Source: Herminiimonas sp.
GTDB lineage: Bacteria > Pseudomonadota > Gammaproteobacteria > Burkholderiales > Burkholderiaceae_D
Assembly (NCBI GenBank): GCA_027310305.1
Contig: DAIDBD010000077.1
Coordinates: forward strand, 1-64,000
Direction: 5' to 3'
Length of the DNA stretch: 64,000 nt
In this document: one piece after another, positions 48,482 to 59,839 of the stretch
How the letters are laid out: every line of letters begins with the position of its first letter
How positions within the stretch are numbered: the stretch's first letter is position 1
Position numbers and translations under genes: made by a program
Notes under the pieces: model-generated
Databases searched by the model: none
What the model saw: only the letters and a program-made list of their open reading frames with translations
What the model was told of the DNA's origin: nothing

Positions 48482-48516
48482 AAAAAAGGGGCAACAGCGG
48501 TTCGCCCCTTTTTTTC
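48482..48516 (+). terminator. Rho-independent terminator after rpsB
   Basis: AAAAAAGGGGC, an AACAGCGGTTC loop and GCCCCTTTTTTT form a strong stem followed by a T-run at about 48508-48516. It lies between rpsB and tsf, so part of the transcripts should end here and tsf is likely read through at reduced level or from its own promoter. Confidence 0.85.
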
Positions 48517-48633
48517 GAGCGAGTTTTGAACGTATTTTGTTAGTGAGCGTCCGATTAGACGTTCATTTTATGAATTGCGGGACGGTGTTGAGCGAAGCGG
48601 TGCTCAAGTCCCCAACTGGAAGGAGTGAAGAAT

Positions 48634-49545
48634 ATGGCGGCAATTACGGCAGCAATGGTAGGCGAACTGCGCGCGAAAACGGACGCGCCGATGATGGAAT
48701 GCAAAAAGGCATTGACTGAAGCCGACGGCGATCCGGTAAAGGCGGAAGAGCTGCTGCGCGTCAAGCTGGGCAGCAAGGCTTCCAAGGCATCTTCCCGCAT
48801 AACGGCCGAAGGCGTGGTCGCGGCTTATATTTCGGGCGGCGTCGGCGCATTGGTGGAAATCAATTGCGAAACCGATTTCGTGACCAAGAACGACGAATTC
48901 CTCGCGTTGGCGAATGCCTGCGCCAAATTGATCGCCGAAAAAAATCCGGCCGATGTCGCCGCATTGGCCGCTTTGCCGCTGAACGGGAAAACGGTCGAGG
49001 AGCAGCGTGCCGCGCTGATCGGAAGGATTGGCGAAAACATGTCCATCCGCCGCTTCAAGCGCTTTGAAACAAGCGCCAGGCTGGCGGCATATCTGCATGG
49101 CACCCGCATCGGCGTGATGGTGGAATTCGACGGCGCCGACGAGCAGGTCGGCAAGGATGTCGCGATGCATGTGGCCGCGATGAAGCCGGTGGCGCTGTCG
49201 TCGGCCGACGTGCCTGCCGACCTGATCGAAAAAGAGCGTTCGGTTGCGGCGCTGAAGGCTGCGGAAGATGCCGCCAAGGCGCAAGCTGAAGGCAAAGCGC
49301 CGCAGCCGGCTGAAATCGTAGCCAAGCGGGTTGATGGTTCGGTGCAAAAATATTTGAAAGAAGTTTCCTTGCTGAACCAGCCGTTTGTCAAAAACGACAA
49401 GCAGTCGATCGAGCAAATGCTGAAAGCCGCCAACACGGCCGTGAAAGCTTTCACGATGTACATCGTGGGCGAGGGCATCGAGAAAAAGCAGGATGACTTT
49501 GCAGCGGAAGTCGCTGCGCAGGTCGCGGCAGCCAAGCAGGCATAA
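48634..49545 (+). CDS. tsf: Elongation factor Ts
   Basis: A 303-residue nucleotide-exchange factor for EF-Tu. The start [33 protein letters not shown] is characteristic, followed by the [31 protein letters not shown] and [14 protein letters not shown] motifs, and the long C-terminal helices. AAGGAG at 48620-48625 supports the ATG at 48634; an in-frame GTG at 48625 overlaps that site and is unlikely. A terminator follows the gene. Confidence 0.97.
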   Translation: MAAITAAMVGELRAKTDAPMMECKKALTEADGDPVKAEELLRVKLGSKASKASSRITAEGVVAAYISGGVGALVEINCETDFVTKNDEFLALANACAKLIAEKNPADVAALAALPLNGKTVEEQRAALIGRIGENMSIRRFKRFETSARLAAYLHGTRIGVMVEFDGADEQVGKDVAMHVAAMKPVALSSADVPADLIEKERSVAALKAAEDAAKAQAEGKAPQPAEIVAKRVDGSVQKYLKEVSLLNQPFVKNDKQSIEQMLKAANTAVKAFTMYIVGEGIEKKQDDFAAEVAAQVAAAKQA

Positions 49546-49554
49546 GCGACGCAA

Positions 49555-49578
49555 GCGGGCCGAAAGGCCCGTTTTTTT
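49555..49578 (+). terminator. Rho-independent terminator after tsf
   Basis: GCGGGCC, a GAAA loop and GGCCCGT followed by TTTTTTT form a classic terminator just after tsf. The downstream pyrH has its own promoter at 49618. Confidence 0.9.
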
Positions 49579-49617
49579 GGGGCAATCAACGCTATCCGTC
49601 GGTTGCCCCAAAAAATA

Positions 49618-49646
49618 TTGATTCGATCTAATTGTCAGACTATAAA
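49618..49646 (+). promoter_or_regulatory. pyrH: Sigma-70 promoter for pyrH
   Basis: TTGATT at 49618-49623 and TATAAA at 49641-49646 are exactly 17 bases apart. Transcription would begin near 49653, 65 bases before the pyrH ATG, and probably reads through frr and on into the envelope genes. Confidence 0.7.
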
Positions 49647-49717
49647 ATAGCGATTGACCGGAGCGGATCAGGCAGTACCGGCACACCGATATTTGGATAC
49701 CACAAGGAGTTCAGCCC

Positions 49718-50434
49718 ATGACGAAACCAGCCTACAAGCGTGTCCTCCTCAAACTTTCCGGTGAAGCGCTGATGGGCGACGATGCTTACGGCATCAACCG
49801 CGCAACAATCGAGCGCATGGTGGCGGATGTTTCCGAGGTGGCGGGTTTGGGCGTGGAATTGGCGATTGTCATCGGCGGCGGCAATATTTTTCGCGGTGTC
49901 GCGCCCGGCGCCCAGGGGATGGATCGTGCCACGGCCGATTACATGGGGATGCTGGCGACGGTGATGAATTCGCTGGCGCTGGCCGATGCGATGCGGCAGG
50001 TCGGCATTACGGCGCGCGTGATGTCGGCCATCAACATCGAGCAGGTAGTGGAACCTTATGTGCGTCCGAAAGCGCTGCAATATCTGGAAGAAGGCAAAAT
50101 CGTCATATTCGCTGCCGGCACCGGCAATCCGTTTTTCACCACCGATACCGCTGCCGCGTTGCGCGGTTCCGAAATCGGCGCGCAAATCGTTCTGAAGGCA
50201 ACCAAAGTCGACGGCGTGTATAGCGCGGATCCGAAGAAGGATGCGGATGCGACGCGTTATTCGACCATTACATTCGACGAAGCGATCGCCAAGCATCTTC
50301 AAGTGATGGACGCGACCGCTTTTGCGCTGTGCCGCGACCAGAAACTGCCGATCAAGGTATTTTCCATTGTCAAGCCCGGCGCGTTGAAGCGCGTCATCAT
50401 GGGGGATGACGAGGGCACGCTGGTTCACGTGTAA
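49718..50434 (+). CDS. pyrH: UMP kinase
   Basis: A 238-residue amino-acid-kinase-fold enzyme that makes [25 protein letters not shown] is the P-loop-like start, [12 protein letters not shown] binds phosphate, and [31 protein letters not shown] is the bacterial UMP kinase core. Bacterial UMP kinase is regulated by GTP and UTP, as in the family; nothing here indicates otherwise. CAAGGAG precedes the ATG. Confidence 0.97.
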   Translation: MTKPAYKRVLLKLSGEALMGDDAYGINRATIERMVADVSEVAGLGVELAIVIGGGNIFRGVAPGAQGMDRATADYMGMLATVMNSLALADAMRQVGITARVMSAINIEQVVEPYVRPKALQYLEEGKIVIFAAGTGNPFFTTDTAAALRGSEIGAQIVLKATKVDGVYSADPKKDADATRYSTITFDEAIAKHLQVMDATAFALCRDQKLPIKVFSIVKPGALKRVIMGDDEGTLVHV

Positions 50435-50474
50435 ACTATCGTACGTTTCATTCGTTGCAACAGAGGAGAGCGGC

Positions 50475-51035
50475 ATGACTATCGCTGACGTCAAGAAAAA
50501 TACCGAACAAAGAATGCACAAGTCGATCGAGACGCTGAAAGCGGACCTCGCGAAGGTCCGCACCGGTCGTGCGCATACCGGAATTCTCGATCATGTCCAG
50601 GTCGATTATTACGGCAATCCAACCATGCTTAGCCAGGTTGCCAACGTGACGCTGATCGATGCGCGCACGATCGGCGTGCAGCCCTGGGAAAAGAAAATGG
50701 TGGCGGTGGTTGAAAAAGCGATCCGCGATTCCGATCTGGGCCTGAACCCTTCCACGCAGGGCGACATGATCCGCGTGCCGACGCCGCCATTGACGGAAGA
50801 ACGCCGCAAGGAAATGGTGAAGCTGGTCAAGAACGAGGCGGAAGACGCAAAAATCGCCATTCGCAATATCAGGCGCGATGCGAACGAAGGATTGAAAAAG
50901 CTGTTGAAGGATAAAGCCTGTTCGGAAGATGACGAACGCCGCGCGCAGGACGACGTGCAAAAACTGACCGACAAGTTCGTCGCTGAGGTGGACAAGCTGG
51001 TCGCCGACAAAGAGAAAGAAATCCTGACGGTTTGA
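50475..51035 (+). CDS. frr: Ribosome recycling factor
   Basis: A 186-residue factor that splits the post-termination ribosome with EF-G. Landmarks: [61 protein letters not shown] and the final coiled-coil [34 protein letters not shown] near 50462-50469 selects the ATG at 50475. It follows pyrH by 40 bases. Confidence 0.97.
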   Translation: MTIADVKKNTEQRMHKSIETLKADLAKVRTGRAHTGILDHVQVDYYGNPTMLSQVANVTLIDARTIGVQPWEKKMVAVVEKAIRDSDLGLNPSTQGDMIRVPTPPLTEERRKEMVKLVKNEAEDAKIAIRNIRRDANEGLKKLLKDKACSEDDERRAQDDVQKLTDKFVAEVDKLVADKEKEILTV

Positions 51036-51069
51036 TTGCAGACAATTCAATTTTGGTTTTCCATTTCTC

Positions 51070-51828
51070 ATGACGCATACGAGTTCAACGCAGGCAATAC
51101 CGGAAACCGCGTCCGTGCCGCGCCATATCGCCATCATCATGGATGGAAACGGGCGCTGGGCCACCAAGCGCTTTTTGCCGCGCGTGGCCGGCCATGCGAA
51201 AGGCGTCGAAGCGGTGCGGGGCATAGTCGAAGCGTGCGCACTGCGCGGCGTCGAATACCTGACTCTGTTTGCCTTCAGTTCGGAAAACTGGCGGCGTCCG
51301 GCAGATGAAGTGTCGGTACTGATGCGTCTTTTCGTTACCGCACTGGAGCGCGAAGTCGCGAAAATGCATGCAAACAGCATTTGCCTCAAGGTCGTGGGAG
51401 ACTTGACAAAATTCGATGCTCCCTTGCGGGAAATGATAGCGAATGCGCAACGAAAAACAGCGCAGAATAGCCGGCTCACCGTCACGATTTGCGCGAATTA
51501 CGGCGGCCGCTGGGACATCATGCAAGCGATCGAAAAAATGGTCGCCGCACATCCCGGATCGACAGCCTTCACGGAAGAACAGCTGGCGCCGTATTTATCG
51601 ATGGCGTATGCACCGGAACCCGATCTTTTTATCCGGACCGGCGGCGAAGAGCGCATCTCGAATTTCCTGCTCTGGCAACTGGCGTATTCGGAGCTCTACT
51701 TCACCGATATTTACTGGCCCGATTTCGATGGCGCCGCATTGGATGCCGCGATTGCCTCTTACCGCCAGCGGGAACGGCGTTTCGGGCGTACCAGCGAACA
51801 ACTGGTCGAGACCAAGAAGGCATCCTGA
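51070..51828 (+). CDS. uppS: Undecaprenyl diphosphate synthase (cis-prenyltransferase)
   Basis: A 252-residue cis-prenyltransferase that makes undecaprenyl diphosphate, the lipid carrier for peptidoglycan. [15 protein letters not shown] holds the catalytic Asp, with [38 protein letters not shown] and [18 protein letters not shown] as other motifs. Full length for UppS. It overlaps cdsA by TGATG. Confidence 0.97.
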   Translation: MTHTSSTQAIPETASVPRHIAIIMDGNGRWATKRFLPRVAGHAKGVEAVRGIVEACALRGVEYLTLFAFSSENWRRPADEVSVLMRLFVTALEREVAKMHANSICLKVVGDLTKFDAPLREMIANAQRKTAQNSRLTVTICANYGGRWDIMQAIEKMVAAHPGSTAFTEEQLAPYLSMAYAPEPDLFIRTGGEERISNFLLWQLAYSELYFTDIYWPDFDGAALDAAIASYRQRERRFGRTSEQLVETKKAS

Positions 51829-52646
51829 TGCTGAAAACGCGAGTGATCACGGCGTTGATATTGCTGGCGATTTTTCTGGCGGTCCTGTTCTCTCGATCGT
51901 TTCTTGTCTTTGCACTCGGCGCCACAATATTTTTCGCGGCGGCGGCATGGGAAAGCTTTCGCTTGTTCCATGGAAAACATCCGATCGTCGGCGCCGCGCT
52001 GTGGACTGCTGCATTCGTGTTCATTCTTTTCAGGGAAAACTTCGCCGAAGCGGCATTACTGTTCGGTTTGTGTAGCGCGATCTGGGTAATTCGCCTCGCG
52101 CCTTCGCTGGCATTGGGACTGCCGCCGCTTGACAGTACAGGCAGCCGCCTTTTGAATGGCATCTACGGGATAACCATTCTCGGCTGCTTTATCGCGATCG
52201 CAGCGCTTTTCAAGCACAGCCCGCTGTATCTGTTTTCCGTGATGGCGATCGTATGGATCGCAGACATCGGCGCCTACTTCGCCGGCAAGGCGTTCGGCAA
52301 GCGCAAGCTGGCGCCATCCATATCGCCCGGCAAATCATGGGAGGGCGCGGTCGGCGGCTGGCTCGCCGTGCTGGTCGTGTCTGCCGCGACGGCGGCACAT
52401 CCGATGCTTGCCGATACATTTGCCGCGCGCCTGCAAATCAAATGGGGCTGGCCGGGATTGGCAGGCGTGATGACGCTGCTGGTAGCCGCCAGTATTGTCG
52501 GCGACTTGTTCGAATCGCAGTTGAAGCGGCGCGCCGGCGTCAAGGACAGCAGCAACCTGTTACCCGGGCACGGCGGCGTGCTGGACCGAATCGATGCGTT
52601 GATACCGGTCCTTCCGCTGGCCATTCTTTTTGATTCATGGCGATAG
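51828..52646 (+). CDS. cdsA: Phosphatidate cytidylyltransferase
   Basis: A 272-residue inner-membrane enzyme that makes CDP-diacylglycerol from phosphatidate and CTP. It has about seven helices; the C-terminal signature [26 protein letters not shown] is the family pattern, with the Ser-Lys-Asp and Asp residues used for metal binding. [13 protein letters not shown] is the conserved cytidylyltransferase loop. Start overlaps uppS; stop lies two bases before the first possible dxr start. Confidence 0.95.
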   Translation: MLKTRVITALILLAIFLAVLFSRSFLVFALGATIFFAAAAWESFRLFHGKHPIVGAALWTAAFVFILFRENFAEAALLFGLCSAIWVIRLAPSLALGLPPLDSTGSRLLNGIYGITILGCFIAIAALFKHSPLYLFSVMAIVWIADIGAYFAGKAFGKRKLAPSISPGKSWEGAVGGWLAVLVVSAATAAHPMLADTFAARLQIKWGWPGLAGVMTLLVAASIVGDLFESQLKRRAGVKDSSNLLPGHGGVLDRIDALIPVLPLAILFDSWR

Positions 52647-52662
52647 CATGGGAGCGGACCGG

Positions 52663-53835
52663 ATGCAGCGCATTACGATTCTAGGCGCGACCGGCTCGAT
52701 CGGCGTTTCGACGCTGGACGTCATCGCGCGCCATCCGGATCGCTATGCGGTCCATGCATTGACTGCGCATACTCGCGTCGATGAACTGGCGGCTCTGTGC
52801 GAACGGTTTCGGCCGCAAGTCGCGGTAGTCGGCTCCGCCGATTCGGCAAAAAAGCTGACGCGCCTGTTGCGCGAAAAAAATCTGAAAATCCAGGTCGAAT
52901 ATGGCGAAGCGGCGTTATGCGCCGTCGCTGGCGCGCCCGAATGCGATGCGGTGATGGCCGCCATCGTCGGTGCGGCCGGCTTGGCGCCGACGCTGGCCGC
53001 CGCGCATGCGGGTAAAAAGGTGTTGTTGGCGAACAAGGAAGTCCTGGTCATGTCCGGCCGGTTGTTCATGGACGCGATCGCTGCCAGCGGCGCCATACTG
53101 CTGCCGATCGACAGCGAGCATAACGCGATTTTTCAGTGCCTGCCGCACGGCTATCAACGCTCGCCGGCACAGCATGGCATCGCAAAAATTTTGCTGACCG
53201 CTTCCGGCGGGCCGTTTCTGACGCGGGACGTCGATACGCTTGCTTCGGTCACGCCGGAAGAAGCGGTCGCCCATCCGAACTGGGTGATGGGGCGCAAGAT
53301 TTCGGTCGATTCCGCCACAATGATGAACAAGGGACTGGAAGTGATCGAGGCGCACTGGCTGTTCGGTGCTTCCGCCAGCCAGATCGACGTGGTGATTCAT
53401 CCGCAAAGCGTGATTCACTCGATGGTGTCGTATGTCGACGGTTCGATCCTGGCGCAACTGGGCAATCCCGACATGCGCACGCCGATCGCTTATGCGCTGG
53501 CTTATCCCGAACGGATGGCGTCAGGCGTGGCGTCGATCGATCTGACGGCGATAGCGCAACTGGTCTTCGAGCGCCCGGATTTCAATCGGTTCCCTTGTCT
53601 TAAACTGGCGTATGATGCACTGCAGGCGGGGGGCACCGCACCGGCGATCCTGAATGCCGCCAATGAGGTGGCCGTCGACGCGTTTTTGAATCAGGCAATC
53701 GGATTCCGCATGATCGATCAATTGATTGCGCGCGTGATGGATATGCTGCCTCATCGACCGGTTACGGATATTGACGACTTGATCGAGCAGGATCGCCATG
53801 CTCGGCAAGTCGCTTACGATTTCATTCAATCATGA
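52663..53835 (+). CDS. dxr: 1-deoxy-D-xylulose 5-phosphate reductoisomerase
   Basis: A 390-residue NADPH enzyme of the non-mevalonate isoprenoid pathway. [18 protein letters not shown] is the NADPH-binding start, [18 protein letters not shown] and [11 protein letters not shown] form the metal and substrate site, and [27 protein letters not shown] is the DXR signature. The ATG at 52663, with GGAG nine bases ahead, matches the family start; an ATG at 52648 is also possible. It overlaps rseP by four bases. Confidence 0.95.
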   Translation: MQRITILGATGSIGVSTLDVIARHPDRYAVHALTAHTRVDELAALCERFRPQVAVVGSADSAKKLTRLLREKNLKIQVEYGEAALCAVAGAPECDAVMAAIVGAAGLAPTLAAAHAGKKVLLANKEVLVMSGRLFMDAIAASGAILLPIDSEHNAIFQCLPHGYQRSPAQHGIAKILLTASGGPFLTRDVDTLASVTPEEAVAHPNWVMGRKISVDSATMMNKGLEVIEAHWLFGASASQIDVVIHPQSVIHSMVSYVDGSILAQLGNPDMRTPIAYALAYPERMASGVASIDLTAIAQLVFERPDFNRFPCLKLAYDALQAGGTAPAILNAANEVAVDAFLNQAIGFRMIDQLIARVMDMLPHRPVTDIDDLIEQDRHARQVAYDFIQS

Positions 53836-55202
53836 TGCTGCTACAGACTATCCTTGCGTTTTTCGTTGTGCTCGGCACGCTCGTCGTGGTGCACGAGCTG
53901 GGCCATTACTGGGTCGCCCGCCTGTGCGGCGTAAAGGTTCTGCGGTTTTCGGTGGGCATGGGGAAAGTCATATTTTCCCGCCGCTTCGGCCCCGATCAAA
54001 CCGAATGGGCTGTTTCCATATTGCCGCTGGGCGGTTATGTGAAAATGCTCGATGCGCGCGAACAGGATTTGAGCAATTTGCCGCCCGCCGATCTGAAACG
54101 CGAATTTACCCGGCAAACGGTATGGCGGCGCATTGCCATCGTGGCGGCTGGACCGATTGCCAATTTCATCCTCGCCATCCTGATTTTTGCCGGACTGTAT
54201 AACCACGGCATTCCCGAGCCGATTCCCAGGTTACGCGCCGTTCCGGAAAAAACGGTGGCTTATCAGGCCGGTTTGCGCGGCGGTGAATTGATTACCGCCA
54301 TCAATGGTGAACCGATCCGGATCTGGTCGGATCTGCGCTGGAAACTGGTGCAGTTGGCGATCGAAAAAACTCCGGCGCGGCTTGATGTCCAGCACCCCAA
54401 TCCCGGGCCGTCCGCCGGCAATCTGCTCGATACGGTTACCATTCCGATGGATAGCCTTTCCACCTCGGATCTGGAAACCGATTTTCTTGCGAAACTGGGC
54501 ATCGACTTGGCCAGACCCAAGGCGATACTGGGGAAAATCATGCCTGGCGGCCCTGCGCAGCAGGCCGGCCTGCAACAAGGCGACCTCATTCTGAATGTAG
54601 ACGGAACGCCGGTATCCGATGGCCTGGCATTTGTAGAGATGGTGCGCGCCTCTCCCGAAAAATCATTGACGATCAACGGACTGCGTAATGACGGACAGGC
54701 ATTCAGTCTTGCAGTCACGCCGCAAAAGCAGAGCAAGGATGGGCAGACTTTCGGCAGGATCCAGGTCGAAGTACCTCTGGTGCCTGAAATGATCGTTGCC
54801 AGTTCGCCGCCGTTGAAAGCAGTGAGCAAGGCTGTCAAGAAAACGTGGGACACCAGCGCATTGACGCTTAAAATGCTCGGGAAAATGCTGACAGGCGAAG
54901 TATCGCTGAAAAATATCACCGGCCCTATCACGATCGCCGATTACGCAGGGCAAACGGCACGCGTCGGACTCATCAGTTTCCTCAGCTTTATTGCATTCAT
55001 CAGCATTAGCCTGGGCGTGATGAACCTGCTTCCCATTCCGGTTTTAGACGGAGGGCTTTTGCTGTATTATTCGCTGGAAGTTTTGACCGGACGCCCGGTT
55101 TCCGAACGGTTCGGCGAGATTGCCCAGCGTGCGGGCATAGGCATCTTGATGACATTGATGGCGGTAGCCGTATTCAATGACATTGTCCGCCTGATGTCTT
55201 GA
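53832..55202 (+). CDS. rseP: Site-2 intramembrane protease RseP
   Basis: A 456-residue zinc metalloprotease of the inner membrane that releases sigma-E by cutting RseA. His21 and Glu22 in VVHELGHYW, with His25, form the HExxH site, and Asp406 in [11 protein letters not shown] is the third metal ligand. Two PDZ domains lie between the first and later helices ([21 protein letters not shown] and [20 protein letters not shown]). Length is normal for the family. The next gene is bamA, whose product level the sigma-E response controls. Confidence 0.96.
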   Translation: MMLLQTILAFFVVLGTLVVVHELGHYWVARLCGVKVLRFSVGMGKVIFSRRFGPDQTEWAVSILPLGGYVKMLDAREQDLSNLPPADLKREFTRQTVWRRIAIVAAGPIANFILAILIFAGLYNHGIPEPIPRLRAVPEKTVAYQAGLRGGELITAINGEPIRIWSDLRWKLVQLAIEKTPARLDVQHPNPGPSAGNLLDTVTIPMDSLSTSDLETDFLAKLGIDLARPKAILGKIMPGGPAQQAGLQQGDLILNVDGTPVSDGLAFVEMVRASPEKSLTINGLRNDGQAFSLAVTPQKQSKDGQTFGRIQVEVPLVPEMIVASSPPLKAVSKAVKKTWDTSALTLKMLGKMLTGEVSLKNITGPITIADYAGQTARVGLISFLSFIAFISISLGVMNLLPIPVLDGGLLLYYSLEVLTGRPVSERFGEIAQRAGIGILMTLMAVAVFNDIVRLMS

Positions 55203-55260
55203 GATGTTGTCGATAGCGCCTGTTGGAAACTGCGACAAGAATATTACACAACGATAGCCA

Positions 55261-57612
55261 ATGAAATTACATTCCGACCGTTTTTCCTTACCGACTTCCC
55301 CCCGCCGTATCATTGCCATTGCCGTACTTGCCCTATGTTCAGGCAGCGCATTGGCTGTTGATCCGTTTACGGTCAAGGACATCCGCGTCGAAGGCATTCA
55401 ACGCACCGAACCCGGAACGGTATTCAGTTATTTGCCGGTCCAGGTTGGCGAAACCTTCACTGACGAAAAGGGCGCGGCTGCGATCAAGGCGCTGTATGCC
55501 ACGGGCTTCTTCAAGGACGTGCGCATTGAAACGGAAGGCGATGTGCTGGTTGTCCTGGTTGAGGAGCGGCCGGCCATTGCAGGCGTTGAATTTTCCGGCA
55601 CCAAGGAATTCGACAAGGATCAGCTCACCAAGGCTTTGAGGGATATCGGCCTGGGAGAATCCCGCATCTACGACAAGGCATTGGTCGATCGGGCGGAACA
55701 GGAATTGAAGCGGCAATACCTGTCGCGCGGCTTGTACGGCGTGCAGATCACGACGACGGTTACGCCGACCGAGCGCAATCGCGTCACGATCAATTTTGCC
55801 GTGGATGAAGGCGATGTATCGCGCATCAGGCAGATCAATTTCATCGGCAACAAGGCATTCTCCGATAGCCGGTTGCGCGCACTGCTGAAGCTGCGGACGC
55901 CGGGCTGGTTTACCTGGTACACCAAAGCGGATCAGTATTCGAAGCAGAAACTGGCCGGCGATATCGAAGCGCTGAAATCCTATTATCTGGACCGCGGTTA
56001 TCTCGAGATGCAGGTCGAATCGACGCAAGTGTCGATCACGCCGGACAAAAAAGACATCTTCATCACGCTGAATATCAACGAAGGCGATAAATTTACCGTC
56101 GCCGATGTCAAGCTTGAAGGTGAAATGTTCGGCCGCCAGGAAGAATTGAAATCGCTGATGCAGCTGAAAAGCGGCGATGTCTACTCGGGCCAGAAATTGG
56201 CGGAAAGCATCAAGAAAATTTCCGAACGCATGGGTAATTTTGGCTATGCGTTCGCCAACGTGAACGCCAATCCGGAAATCAATCGCGAGAAAAAAGAAGT
56301 GTCGTTCACCGTTCTGATCGATCCGGGCAAACGGGTTTATGTGCGCCGGATCAATGTTGCCGGCAACACCAAGACGCGCGATGAAGTCGTTCGGCGGGAA
56401 TTGCGGCAATTCGAAAGTTCCTGGTACGACGGTGAAAAAATCAAGCTTTCGCGCGACCGCGTCGATCGTCTGGGTTATTTCAGCGCAGTCAATATTGAAA
56501 CCCCCGAGGTGCAGGGAACGACGGATCAGGTGGACGTCAACATGACGGTTACCGAAAAGCCGACCGGAAACATCACGCTGGGCGCAGGGTTTTCCAGCAG
56601 TGAAAAACTGACGTTGACCGGCTCCATTCAGCAGGCCAATGCTTTCGGCAGCGGCAATACGCTGGGAATCGATGTCAATACCAGCAAGCGCTTTCGCACA
56701 ATTGCCGTTTCGCAGACGAATCCGTATTTTACCGATGACGGCATCAGCCGCAGCTACGAAGTGTTTGTGCGCACGACCCGTCCGCCGTTATATTTCACCA
56801 GCGATTACAAGATCCAGACAGCCGGCGGCAATGTCAAATTCGGCGTGCCATTTTCCGAATTGGATACCGTGTTCTTTGGACTGGGCGTAGAACAGACCAG
56901 CGTGGAAACTTTCACGGGCCTGCTTGACAGCCCTGAACCTTACAAAAAATATGTCAGGGATTTCGGCAATATTCCGAGCGGTATCGGCACTGCGAAAACG
57001 ACATCGTTTCCTTTGACGGCAGCCTGGCAGCGCGATAGCCGGGACAGTGCGCTGGTTCCTACCATCGGGCGATATCAGCGGGCCAATCTCGAACTCGCTG
57101 TTGCCGGCAGTTTGCGTTATTACCGTGCTATCTATCAGCATCAGTATTTCAAACCGCTGTTCAATACTGCAACGTTGGCGCTGAATGGAGAAATCGATTA
57201 CGGACGGGGTATCGGCGGCAAGCCATTCCCGGTTTTCAAGAATTTCTATGCCGGCGGGATTGGTTCGGTGCGGGGATATTCATCTTATTCCTTGGCTGTT
57301 CAGCGTACGCCCGGCGTGAATCCTGTCGGCGGGCAAGCACGGTTGATCGCAAATGCCGAACTCCAGCTTCCTTTCCCCGGTTCGGGCGTCGATCGCAGCC
57401 TGCGCTGGTTTACCTTCTTCGATGCGGGAAATGTGTTTAACCTGGAGCAAGGGGAAAAACTGGCGATAAGCAATTTGAGATACAGCGCGGGCATCGGCAT
57501 CAGCTGGATTTCGCCAATCGGGCCGTTGAAACTGAGCTACGGTTTCCCTTTGAATGCGAAACCGAACGATATAAAACAGCAATTCCAGTTCCAGTTGGGC
57601 ACAGGCTTCTAG
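55261..57612 (+). CDS. bamA: Outer-membrane protein assembly factor BamA
   Basis: A 783-residue Omp85 protein that inserts beta-barrels into the outer membrane. A signal peptide (ends SALAVD) is followed by five POTRA domains (the first starts FTVKDIRVEGIQRTEPGTV), then a 16-strand barrel with the VRGYSSYSL loop (VRGF motif) and a C-terminal Phe. Length and domain order are normal. It begins 58 bases after rseP and precedes skp, as in most proteobacteria. Confidence 0.97.
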   Translation: MKLHSDRFSLPTSPRRIIAIAVLALCSGSALAVDPFTVKDIRVEGIQRTEPGTVFSYLPVQVGETFTDEKGAAAIKALYATGFFKDVRIETEGDVLVVLVEERPAIAGVEFSGTKEFDKDQLTKALRDIGLGESRIYDKALVDRAEQELKRQYLSRGLYGVQITTTVTPTERNRVTINFAVDEGDVSRIRQINFIGNKAFSDSRLRALLKLRTPGWFTWYTKADQYSKQKLAGDIEALKSYYLDRGYLEMQVESTQVSITPDKKDIFITLNINEGDKFTVADVKLEGEMFGRQEELKSLMQLKSGDVYSGQKLAESIKKISERMGNFGYAFANVNANPEINREKKEVSFTVLIDPGKRVYVRRINVAGNTKTRDEVVRRELRQFESSWYDGEKIKLSRDRVDRLGYFSAVNIETPEVQGTTDQVDVNMTVTEKPTGNITLGAGFSSSEKLTLTGSIQQANAFGSGNTLGIDVNTSKRFRTIAVSQTNPYFTDDGISRSYEVFVRTTRPPLYFTSDYKIQTAGGNVKFGVPFSELDTVFFGLGVEQTSVETFTGLLDSPEPYKKYVRDFGNIPSGIGTAKTTSFPLTAAWQRDSRDSALVPTIGRYQRANLELAVAGSLRYYRAIYQHQYFKPLFNTATLALNGEIDYGRGIGGKPFPVFKNFYAGGIGSVRGYSSYSLAVQRTPGVNPVGGQARLIANAELQLPFPGSGVDRSLRWFTFFDAGNVFNLEQGEKLAISNLRYSAGIGISWISPIGPLKLSYGFPLNAKPNDIKQQFQFQLGTGF

Positions 57613-57655
57613 CCGCTCAATGGCATAATAGTAATTTGAATCACGGAGAACGACC

Positions 57656-58174
57656 TTGAAGTCTCTCATTAAAATATCAATATTGTCCAAGTGCGCCGTT
57701 CTGCTCGCATTATCGTTATTTTCGCTTGCCAACGCGCAGGCGCAGGAAACCAGAATCGGGTTTGTCAGTACCGAGCGGATTTTCCGCGAAGCCGCTCCCG
57801 CCAAATTAGCTACCGCAAAAATCGAGCAGGAATTTTCCAAGCGTGAAAAAGAGCTGCAGGATTTGGGCAGCCGTTTGAAAGGTGCTTCAGACAAGCTCGA
57901 TAAAGATGCGGCGGTGCTATCCGAATCGGATCGGATCCGGCGTCAGCGCGAGTTGAGCGATATGGACAAGGATTTCCAGCGCAAGCAACGCGAATTCCGC
58001 GAAGATTTGAATCAGCGCCGCAACGAAGAACTGGCAACCGTTCTTGACCGCACCAACAAGGTGATCAAGCAGATCGCCGAAGCGGAAAAATACGATATCG
58101 TGTTCCAGGAAGCTGTCTATATCAGTCCGCGCATCGACATCACCGACAAGGTGCTGAAAGCGCTTAACAAGTAA
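57656..58174 (+). CDS. skp: Periplasmic chaperone Skp/OmpH
   Basis: A 172-residue periplasmic chaperone that holds unfolded outer-membrane proteins for BamA. A signal peptide (ends ANAQAQ) is followed by RIGFVSTERIFREAAPAKLATAKIEQEF and a long helical KREKELQDLGSRLKG section, then a beta strand set ending AEKYDIVFQEAVYISPRIDITDKV, the Skp trimer body. The start is TTG at 57656 with GGAG at 57645. It links bamA and lpxD. Confidence 0.93.
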   Translation: MKSLIKISILSKCAVLLALSLFSLANAQAQETRIGFVSTERIFREAAPAKLATAKIEQEFSKREKELQDLGSRLKGASDKLDKDAAVLSESDRIRRQRELSDMDKDFQRKQREFREDLNQRRNEELATVLDRTNKVIKQIAEAEKYDIVFQEAVYISPRIDITDKVLKALNK

Positions 58175-58293
58175 CTCGAAAAGCGGAGTGGAGTCGTGCC
58201 ATGCCTGACCCTGCTCCGTCATCCTGAAATTTGCCGGGAGCAGAGTGCTGATGCGCTTGGCGCTGCCGGGCAAGCTTGAATATAAAGGCCGCG

Positions 58294-59352
58294 ATGGGCA
58301 CTCGACTGACGGAACTGGTCGAACGCTTGGGTGGGCAATTGATGGGTGATCCGGAGATTGAAGTATCCGGCATCGCGCCTTTGGATGGCGCCGGTTCGTC
58401 GCACATCACATTTCTCTCCAATCCCAAGCTTCGGGTGCAAGCCGCACGAACGCGGGCTGCCGCAGTCATTTTGTCGGCAGCCGATAGCGCGATCATCGGC
58501 ACTGCCTACAAGGGTGCGCGCATCCTTACGGACAATCCGTATGCATATTTCGCGAAAGTATCGCAATATTTTGCTGCACAGCAGATGATTCCGATAAATC
58601 CGGGCATTCATCCCGGTGCGAGCGTCGACCCAAGCGCCCAAATCGCATCCAGCGCCTGGATCGGTCCGCATGCCACGATCGAGGCTGGAGCGGTAGTTGC
58701 AGACCATTGCATTATTGACGCCGGATGTTTCATCGGACGCGATGCGAAGGTTGGCGCACATACCCGGTTTTTCGCCCGCGTGACATTTCTTGCAGGTTGC
58801 GAAATCGGCCGATCCGGCATTATTCATTCGGGCGCCGTCATCGGTGCGGACGGTTTTGGCTTCGCCAATGAAAAAGGAACGTGGGTCAAGATTGCGCAAA
58901 CGGGCCGGGTGGTGATCGGCAACGATGTCGAAATCGGCGCCAATACCACCATCGACCGTGGCGCATTGGCCGATACGATCATCGAAGACGGCGTGAAACT
59001 GGACAATCAAATCCAGATTGCCCATAACTGCCAGATCGGCGCCCATACCGCGATGGCCGCCTGCGTCGGTGTCGCCGGCAGTGCGAAGATCGGCAGACAC
59101 TGCACTTTTGGCGGTGCGGCGATGGTGCTGGGCCATTTGACCATTGCGGACCACGTGCATATCTCGGCGGCAAGCATGGTATCGCGCTCGATCCTGGAAC
59201 CGGGCCAATACACCGGTTTTTATCCATTGGCTAAAAATGCCGAATGGGAAAAATCCGCCGCGATCGTGCGCAATTTGACATCGATGCGTGAGAAAATACG
59301 CGAGCTGGAAAAAGCGATCAAAACACTCACGAAAAATAATGAACAGCCCTGA
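58294..59352 (+). CDS. lpxD: UDP-3-O-(3-hydroxymyristoyl)glucosamine N-acyltransferase
   Basis: A 352-residue acyltransferase for the third step of lipid A synthesis. The start [20 protein letters not shown] matches the family; the in-frame TTG at 58276 would add six residues. A UDP-binding N-terminal part is followed by left-handed beta-helix hexapeptides ([27 protein letters not shown]), with the catalytic His in the [19 protein letters not shown] region and [26 protein letters not shown]. The tail forms a coiled helix ([15 protein letters not shown]). Confidence 0.95.
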   Translation: MGTRLTELVERLGGQLMGDPEIEVSGIAPLDGAGSSHITFLSNPKLRVQAARTRAAAVILSAADSAIIGTAYKGARILTDNPYAYFAKVSQYFAAQQMIPINPGIHPGASVDPSAQIASSAWIGPHATIEAGAVVADHCIIDAGCFIGRDAKVGAHTRFFARVTFLAGCEIGRSGIIHSGAVIGADGFGFANEKGTWVKIAQTGRVVIGNDVEIGANTTIDRGALADTIIEDGVKLDNQIQIAHNCQIGAHTAMAACVGVAGSAKIGRHCTFGGAAMVLGHLTIADHVHISAASMVSRSILEPGQYTGFYPLAKNAEWEKSAAIVRNLTSMREKIRELEKAIKTLTKNNEQP

Positions 59353-59368
59353 AACAATCCATCAAAAA

Positions 59369-59839
59369 ATGAGCAGCCTCGATATCAACCAGATCAAGGA
59401 ATATTTGCCGCACCGGTATCCGCTGCTGCTGGTGGATCGTGTGCTGCACTGGGAATCGGGCAAAACCATCACCGCCATCAAGAACGTCACCATCAACGAA
59501 GAGTTTTTCAATGGCCATTTTCCGCACAAACCGGTGATGCCCGGCGTCATGATGATCGAGGCGCTGGCGCAAACGGCGGCGTTGCTGTCGTTTCTGACGA
59601 TGGGACAGAAACCGGATGACAAGGCGATAGTTTATTTCATCGGCATCGATGGTGCGCGCTTCAAGCGGCCGGTCGAGCCGGGCGATCAGCTCCGGATGGA
59701 AGTGGAAATCATCCGCGCTGCGCGCGGCATCTGGAAGTACAAGGCGAAAGGATCGGTTGACGGCCAGACCGCTGTCGAAGCCGAACTGATGTGCACGATG
59801 CGCAACGTCAGCGACGCGAGCCAGCCAGCGGGACAATAA
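59369..59839 (+). CDS. fabZ: 3-hydroxyacyl-ACP dehydratase FabZ
   Basis: A hot-dog-fold dehydratase of about 156 residues for fatty-acid elongation. [18 protein letters not shown] is the family start, and [25 protein letters not shown] holds the catalytic His and Glu. The ATG at 59369 fits [10 protein letters not shown]; an ATG at 59339 inside lpxD would add ten residues, and neither has a good ribosome site. The lpxD-fabZ-lpxA order couples lipid A and phospholipid synthesis, which compete for 3-hydroxyacyl-ACP. Confidence 0.94.
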   Translation: MSSLDINQIKEYLPHRYPLLLVDRVLHWESGKTITAIKNVTINEEFFNGHFPHKPVMPGVMMIEALAQTAALLSFLTMGQKPDDKAIVYFIGIDGARFKRPVEPGDQLRMEVEIIRAARGIWKYKAKGSVDGQTAVEAELMCTMRNVSDASQPAGQ

